From the NCBI GenBank assembly GCA_951804985.1, contig OX638132.1, forward strand, positions 19,945,529 through 20,009,528: a stretch of DNA of 64,000 bases, given 5' to 3'. Source of the stretch: Dryomyza anilis. Taxonomy: Eukaryota > Arthropoda > Insecta > Diptera > Dryomyzidae. The position numbers and the translations under genes were made by a program. The stretch's first letter is position 1. Every line of letters starts with the position of its first letter. Shown here piece by piece: positions 59,601 to 64,000 of this stretch. Below the pieces are notes generated by a model. The model was not told the DNA's origin, ran no database searches, and saw nothing but the letters and a program-made list of their open reading frames with translations.

Positions 59601-62600
59601 TTTTTTTTTAATCTTTTTTTTTTGTTTGCAGTTTTTAAAATTTTCTATAGTTTGTTTTGAGTGAAATGAAACGACTTACTATGCTTTCAAAATTTAATAC
59701 ATTGCTTTTGTGTCGAAGAGCGCATTAAGAACAAGTAGTTTTTTATATATGTAAACTGACATTTTTAGGAAAATCTATTTTAATATTATTAGGGCTGTGC
59801 GATTAATCGATTAATCAAATTATATGATTAATCAATTTCTTGATTAATTAATTAATCAAGATTTTTGATTAATCAGAACATTGATTAATCTATTAATCAT
59901 GATTCTGATTAATCAAAATTGTGATTAATTGATTAATCAAAATTGTAATTAATTGATTAATCAGCATTTTGATTAATCAGAATTTCTGATTAATTAACTT
60001 TTGAGTCGCAAAGTATTTAAAAATACTTTACTATATGTTTCTTGAACATTTAGAACACTTTCATTTATTTTTTAATTATTTAAAAAATAAATGTTCACTT
60101 AATTTAAGTTGAATAAATTTTTAAATGCTATTGAATAAAATTAATTCATTCATAATCAGATTAATCAGGGTTTCTGATTAATCGATTAATCAGTATTTTG
60201 ATTAATCAAGATTTTGATTATTTGATAAATCGCACAGCCCTAAATATTATTGCAACGTTTGTAAATAACACTACACAATAAATGACTTTTTTTCTATCCG
60301 ACATCATTTAACGATAATATCATTCTGAGATCACGAACAATTTCATTTGTTCTGATGTGTAATTAGTGGTTGTACTTGCTTGTAAAGGGTTTTTCAATAA
60401 GAGCGCTACAAAAGTTTTTTTCAAGGGTTTTTCAACAGGGACGCTACAAAAGTAGAGCGACAGGGACAGCAAACGACGCCATATTTCTTGCCGCTCTTTT
60501 GACATTTCCCTTCAGTAAGGTTTGCCATTTCATGATGAAAAGATAATACGAGCCAACAACGAGTCGAAATTATTAAAATTTACTACCGAAATTCGAATTC
60601 GTATATCTTTCCATCATCAAAAGAGCGGCAAGAAATATGGCGTCGTTTGCAGCGTCCCTGTTGAAAAACCCTTTACTACTGGCATGTTTTCATTTTTTCG
60701 TTGAGTTTTGTTGCAAACTAAAGTTATATCATATCCATGTTGTGATTTATGTCTAAAACACGGTTGCCAGATAAAATTCTCACAAGAAATACATTTCTCC
60801 CTCATGCAATTCTCAAAAAATCCAACAGAGAGAAATTGTCACAAAGTCCCACCAACTAATTCTCACAATTTTTCCTACGACCTTCCGAATACTAATCGTT
60901 AATTTTTTTTTTTAAATATTAAACCATTTCTTGACAAGAAAACAAATATTAAAGAAATAGGCGGCACATTTTTATCTCGTTTGGTATATTAATTTATTGA
61001 TTATTACGAACCCGTCTTTGAAAGTCCATGGATTTTTAAGTTCTCTGTGGACGACGATACTGATGATGAAGCCGATGAGACGGATCCGCTCTTTTCAATG
61101 AATCTATTATTGCCGTTGGCCAATAACTGTGCAGCCACTTCGGTATTTTTGCCAAATGGGATACTGCTTCTCATGTGATTCTTCGACGGTGTATTTGGGA
61201 GATTGGGTTCGCCAAAGAGACGCGAATAGGAATCAACATTCTTTTGAGCACGTCGTGGCTGATCACCTGCAATAGAGTTATTTATTTATAAATTAAAATT
61301 CAAAAAAAATTATTTATATTTTTATGTATTTATAGTGGCGGAAGCAAGAACATTCATTTAATATTGTTGGTATATTTTTTTACATAAAGGATTTTTCAAT
61401 AAGAGCGCTACAAAAGTTTTTTTTAAGGGTTTTTCAATTCTCTTCAGTAAGGTTTGCCATTTCATGATGGAAAGATATACGAGCCAACAACGAGTCGAAA
61501 TTATTAAAATTTACTACCGAAATTCGAATTCGTATGTCTTTCCATCATGAAATGGCAAACCTTACTGAAGAGAATATCAAAAGAGCGGCAAGATGGCGTC
61601 GTTTGCTGTTCCTGTCGCTCTACTTTTGTAGCGTCCCTGTTAAAAAAACTCTTTATTAGGAAAATAGCTTTTAATTCCCTGATTAGAATGATTATAATTT
61701 TTTTTTACTAAATCTGTTAATTAATTACATTATAAATTCTTAATTTTTTTATTTAATATTATAAACTCTTAATAAATTAGAATTTTAAATACAAAGTTCC
61801 AATTAGAATAATCTCTATTAGCTGACCTATATATTCAGTATTTCACTTTTGCTCATATAGCGGAAAGAGAATTATGTAATCATTTTAGATTTAAAAATAT
61901 CAATGCATATTTAAAATAATTGTCAGAATGTCATCTTTAACCAAAAGAATTCTATTTCAATCACTGTATTTTCTCCTTTCATCATTCGCATAATATGCCG
62001 CTAAAAACATTAAATTTTATCTTACAAATAGAAACTAAAAAGGTGGTTGGATTTTGCTAATAAAAATAAATGAGTTTAACAAAAATACCAAGTAAATAGA
62101 ATCTGTGAGCTCCTTGTCGAACTGCAAAGATATGAAAAGAGAAGAAAATAGAACAAATCGTACATAGGTTATATTTTAATGTCTTTTCAAACATACAACT
62201 AGTAACATATGTATATAGTTGCAAAACTAACACATCATGCAATTTTTTAAGAGCAATAAAAAAAACATTTGTACAATTTGAAGTATAAACCAATGTTTTT
62301 TATATATGTATTATCCTAGTAAAATATATTGATAATCAATACACAATAATAAATAACAACAATTGGGTTGCAACTAAAAGCAAATCGTTTTGAAAACTTA
62401 AAAGTACAAATTTTTTAATTGTTAAATTTAATTATATAAGTATTTATTGTATATATTATATATAAACATACCGTTATTTTGCAATGCATTCTTTTCGCTC
62501 GAGAAAATATGCGATTGCATGTGATTTTTAATTGAGCGCGGAGTTTGCGGCATGTCTTTTCCGAAAATATCGCTCGAGTTACCACCTGGTGGCCTTAAAA

Positions 62601-62602
62601 CC
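56699..62602 (-). CDS. Jupiter: Jupiter microtubule-associated protein, 3' part of gene
   Basis: Exons on the minus strand, 62602-62472, 62121-62089 (33-nt microexon), 61266-61012, 59285-58926 and 56835-56699, are mutually in phase; the first coding exon lies upstream, outside or unseen. Landmarks in order: [70 protein letters not shown], the Ser-rich [24 protein letters not shown]-type [44 protein letters not shown] and the end [12 protein letters not shown]. Jupiter binds microtubules in most cells. Two donors are weak (G|GTTCGT after 61012, G|GTTTGG after 58926). If unused, exon 3 ends at a stop (61004) and exon 4 at 58858, giving shorter isoforms. Confidence 0.88.
57118..58022. mobile_element. 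905-bp nested palindrome in a Jupiter intron
   Basis: The outer arms (57118-57170: TATATCGTCACTGTCATGCC; 57975-58022 inverse) enclose a first hairpin around 57405 (AGGTGCTTTAAAAGCAAAC arms, 57290-57510) and a second complete hairpin element (57528-57880) with arms GTCATGCCAAAAGG and GCACCCATCGATCTG...CAGATCGATAGGTGC. The motifs recur in all layers, so a family member has inserted into, or duplicated within, another. Confidence 0.78.
58395..58800. repeat. generic fly dispersed repeat
   Basis: TATACCCTAATTCCATGGG, GTCTGTCCGCCTATACACGA and ATCATCTTCGGAATCAAG are typical of dispersed fly repeats. No ORF. In the Jupiter intron. Confidence 0.5.
59286..59789 (-). other. Jupiter intron, nothing recognised
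   Basis: AT-rich with T-runs; no feature. Confidence 0.5.
59790..60242. mobile_element. hAT MITE with GATTAATCA repeats and perfect 8-bp duplication
   Basis: Ends TAGGGCTGTGCGATTAATCG and ...AAATCGCACAGCCCTA. An identical AATATTAT flanks both sides (59782-59789, 60243-60250), the 8-bp hAT signature. The interior is about 20 spaced copies of the palindrome-like GATTAATC on both sides of a plain 150-bp core. Confidence 0.92.
60385..60673. mobile_element. mariner-derived MITE, copy 1
   Basis: TA + AAGGGTTTTTCAA...TTGAAAAACCCTT + TA, 289 bp. It contains the 5' end of the mariner at 53.6-55.4 kb, including the start of the transposase reading (ATACGAGCCAACAACGAG), in a foldback arrangement with AGAGCGGCAAGAAATATGGC on both sides. 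Confidence 0.85.
60674..61003 (-). other. Jupiter intron, nothing recognised
   Basis: No feature beyond AT-rich DNA. Confidence 0.5.
61387..61653. mobile_element. mariner-derived MITE, copy 2
   Basis: TA-flanked, 267 bp, ends AAGGATTTTTCAATAAGAGC and TAAAAAAACTCTT. A long hairpin made of CTCTTCAGTAAGGTTTGCC...GGCAAACCTTACTGAAGAG with the transposase start on each arm. More diverged at the tips than copy 1. Confidence 0.85.
61654..62088 (-). other. Jupiter intron, nothing recognised
   Basis: AT-rich; contains no extra exon that I can support. Confidence 0.5.
62122..62471 (-). other. Jupiter intron between exon VLRPPGG and the microexon
   Basis: AT-rich, no feature. Confidence 0.5.
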
Positions 62603-62835
62603 CTGTAAATAAAAAAAAAGACAAAATTTGTAATTTTATTAATATAAATAAGGCTTAGACAATGACTTTTTAATGCATTTGTTTTACGCGTCTGTTGAAT
62701 ATCTATATAATATAAATTAATAACAGGGCTTTTATTAATTAGATGAATAAAAATACAACCTGCTATTAAAATAAATGCAATAAAAAAGCAAAATAATGTA
62801 AACACGGTAAGAAAAGTTAGGTCATATAGGTTAGT

Positions 62836-62925
62836 TCAAAAAAAGTTCACTTCCGGCAGTTAAAACGAAAATTTATCCGTAGATGTCAAGTGTTATTTAT
62901 ATGAGGTATTTGAACATACAGTTAC
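62836..62925. repeat. dispersed repeat fragment
   Basis: AAAAAAGTTCACTTCCGGC ... TTATCCGTAGATGTCAAG ... GAGGTATTTGAACATA matches 18409-18482. Third copy of that repeat. Confidence 0.6.
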
Positions 62926-63039
62926 GGACAAAATAATAGAGAAATTTAGACTTCTAACTTTGTTTAAATTGCTGACTTAAAAAGGTCCCGATTTGGTTGT
63001 AACTTTATGTGATTATCCACCTTCTTGAAAGTCTACCAT

Positions 63040-64000
63040 TTAAAAAATATGGTTTTGGATCCAAAAATGCATTGTGTGCAATGTACTGTATGGTGGGAAG
63101 CGATAAAGAAGACTACATTTCTTAGGGAAATTAAAAAAGTGTAAAGACTGGCATGCACTATTATTACAGGCGCAATGAAATCGACCCCAAAAATAGGGAT
63201 GGAGATCATGCTTAATCTTCTGCCAGTAGACGACTTCATTAGGAGTACAGCAGCAAAGAAAGCGATTCGACTTATCAGGATTCTGGAAGCAACTCTCATA
63301 TGGACACACGTCTATCCTCGAAGTTTTCAGCATGATCGAACTCCCAAAAACAGACTATATAACACCACAGATGGAAATAAATCCAAACTACTCCATCGTA
63401 ATACCTAGTAGAGAACAATGGAGCTCTAACTCGCCAACAAGCAATAGCCACCTTCAAATCATTACTGACGGGTCTAAGATGGAAATAGGGACTGGATCCG
63501 GCATTTTCTGCGACGCACTGCAAATTCACGAGTCACATAGACTTCTCGACGACTGCAGTGTCTTTCAAGCAGAAATATTCGCGATAGATAAAGCAGCACA
63601 GACCATCCAAACAAAGAACATGGATCCATCGGAGATTACAATCTATGTGGATAGTCAGGCTGCCATCCTAGCACTAGACAATGCGGTCATAAAATCAAAC
63701 ACAGTACTCAATTGTCGCCGATCACTCAACATACTAAGTCAAACCCATGCGATAACCATATGCTGGGTTCCCGGACATAGCAATATAGAAGGGAACGAAC
63801 AAGCCGATGAGCTAGCGCGATAGGGTTCTGCACGTAGGATAGAGGATGCATTCTTAGGACACCTAAGACCTTAAAACGACGGAAAAAAACAAACGCAAAC
63901 TGGTCATCCAGAGACGACTGCACTATCTCACGTCGTCTCTGGCCACAAACCAATGAAAAAAGAACAAAAAGCCTGATAAATAACAGTAAAGAAGCTACCC
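63040..64000 (+). pseudogene. LINE 3' part with RNase H domain, runs off the window
   Basis: Plus-strand reading from about 63050 (VWWEAIKKTTFLREIKKV, RLACTIITGAMKSTPKIGME, LLPVDDFIRSTAAKKAIRL) shifts frame near 63330 into a clean RNase H domain: IITDGSKMEIGTGSG (first Asp), SVFQAEIFAIDKA (Glu), IYVDSQAAILAL (second Asp) and WVPGHSNIEGNEQADELAR (His and last Asp). The four catalytic positions are intact. Non-LTR elements of the I/R1/Jockey groups carry such a domain after the reverse transcriptase. One internal stop and a frameshift make it defective; the rest lies beyond 64000. Confidence 0.85.

Noticed and set aside
59790..60242. CRISPR-like or satellite array of GATTAATCA
   Set aside because: It has hAT termini and an 8-bp duplication; the repeats are internal to a MITE.

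Overview
The window is nuclear DNA of a higher (schizophoran) fly. It is AT-rich. Its genes have short, well-spaced exons with GT/AG introns, and its proteins read as close relatives of Drosophila genes. I infer a tephritid-like or related acalyptrate fly, but the species cannot be fixed from sequence alone. Several of the recognised genes (mfas, Jupiter, Caf1-55, Art3) lie on chromosome arm 3R in Drosophila, so the window is probably part of Muller element E.

Layout. 1-4.3 kb: a complete mitochondrial glutamate carrier gene (plus) with a foldback element in intron 1. 4.3-7.3 kb: a Helitron with an internal minisatellite, plus a MITE. 7.3-10.1 kb: a small secreted ZP-N-type protein (minus) with a TATA/initiator promoter. 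10.1-15.8 kb: a repeat field (hairpin MITEs, Helitron remnants). 15.8-16.9 kb: an aldo-keto reductase (minus). 17-20.5 kb: repeats and a tRNA-derived SINE. 20.5-30.2 kb: midline fasciclin (minus, 8 coding exons, 4 FAS1 domains), with introns full of SINEs and MITEs. 30.4-36.2 kb: nested repeats and a second Helitron end. 36.3-49 kb: a compact gene cluster, namely dephospho-CoA kinase (minus), Ref1/Aly (plus), Caf1-55 (plus), Art3/PRMT3 (minus), mRpS10 (plus) and a group-7-allergen/JHBP-like secreted protein (plus). 49-56.6 kb: a repeat graveyard holding LINE reverse-transcriptase fragments, a broken Tc1/mariner copy and nested TIR elements. 56.7-62.6 kb: the 3' part of Jupiter (minus), whose introns carry a giant palindrome, a hAT MITE and mariner-derived MITEs. 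63.0-64.0 kb: the RNase H end of a LINE running off the window.

The host genes are unrelated housekeeping or developmental genes and do not form a pathway. They cover mitochondrial transport, CoA synthesis, mRNA export, chromatin assembly, arginine methylation, mitochondrial translation, adhesion and microtubules. I found no operon-like, CRISPR or defence system. The most unusual content is the mobile-element stratigraphy: many small families with identifiable target duplications, several nested two or three deep. Two protein-level oddities also stand out: an NDEL C-terminus on the ZP-N protein, and a possible membrane-tailed Jupiter isoform.
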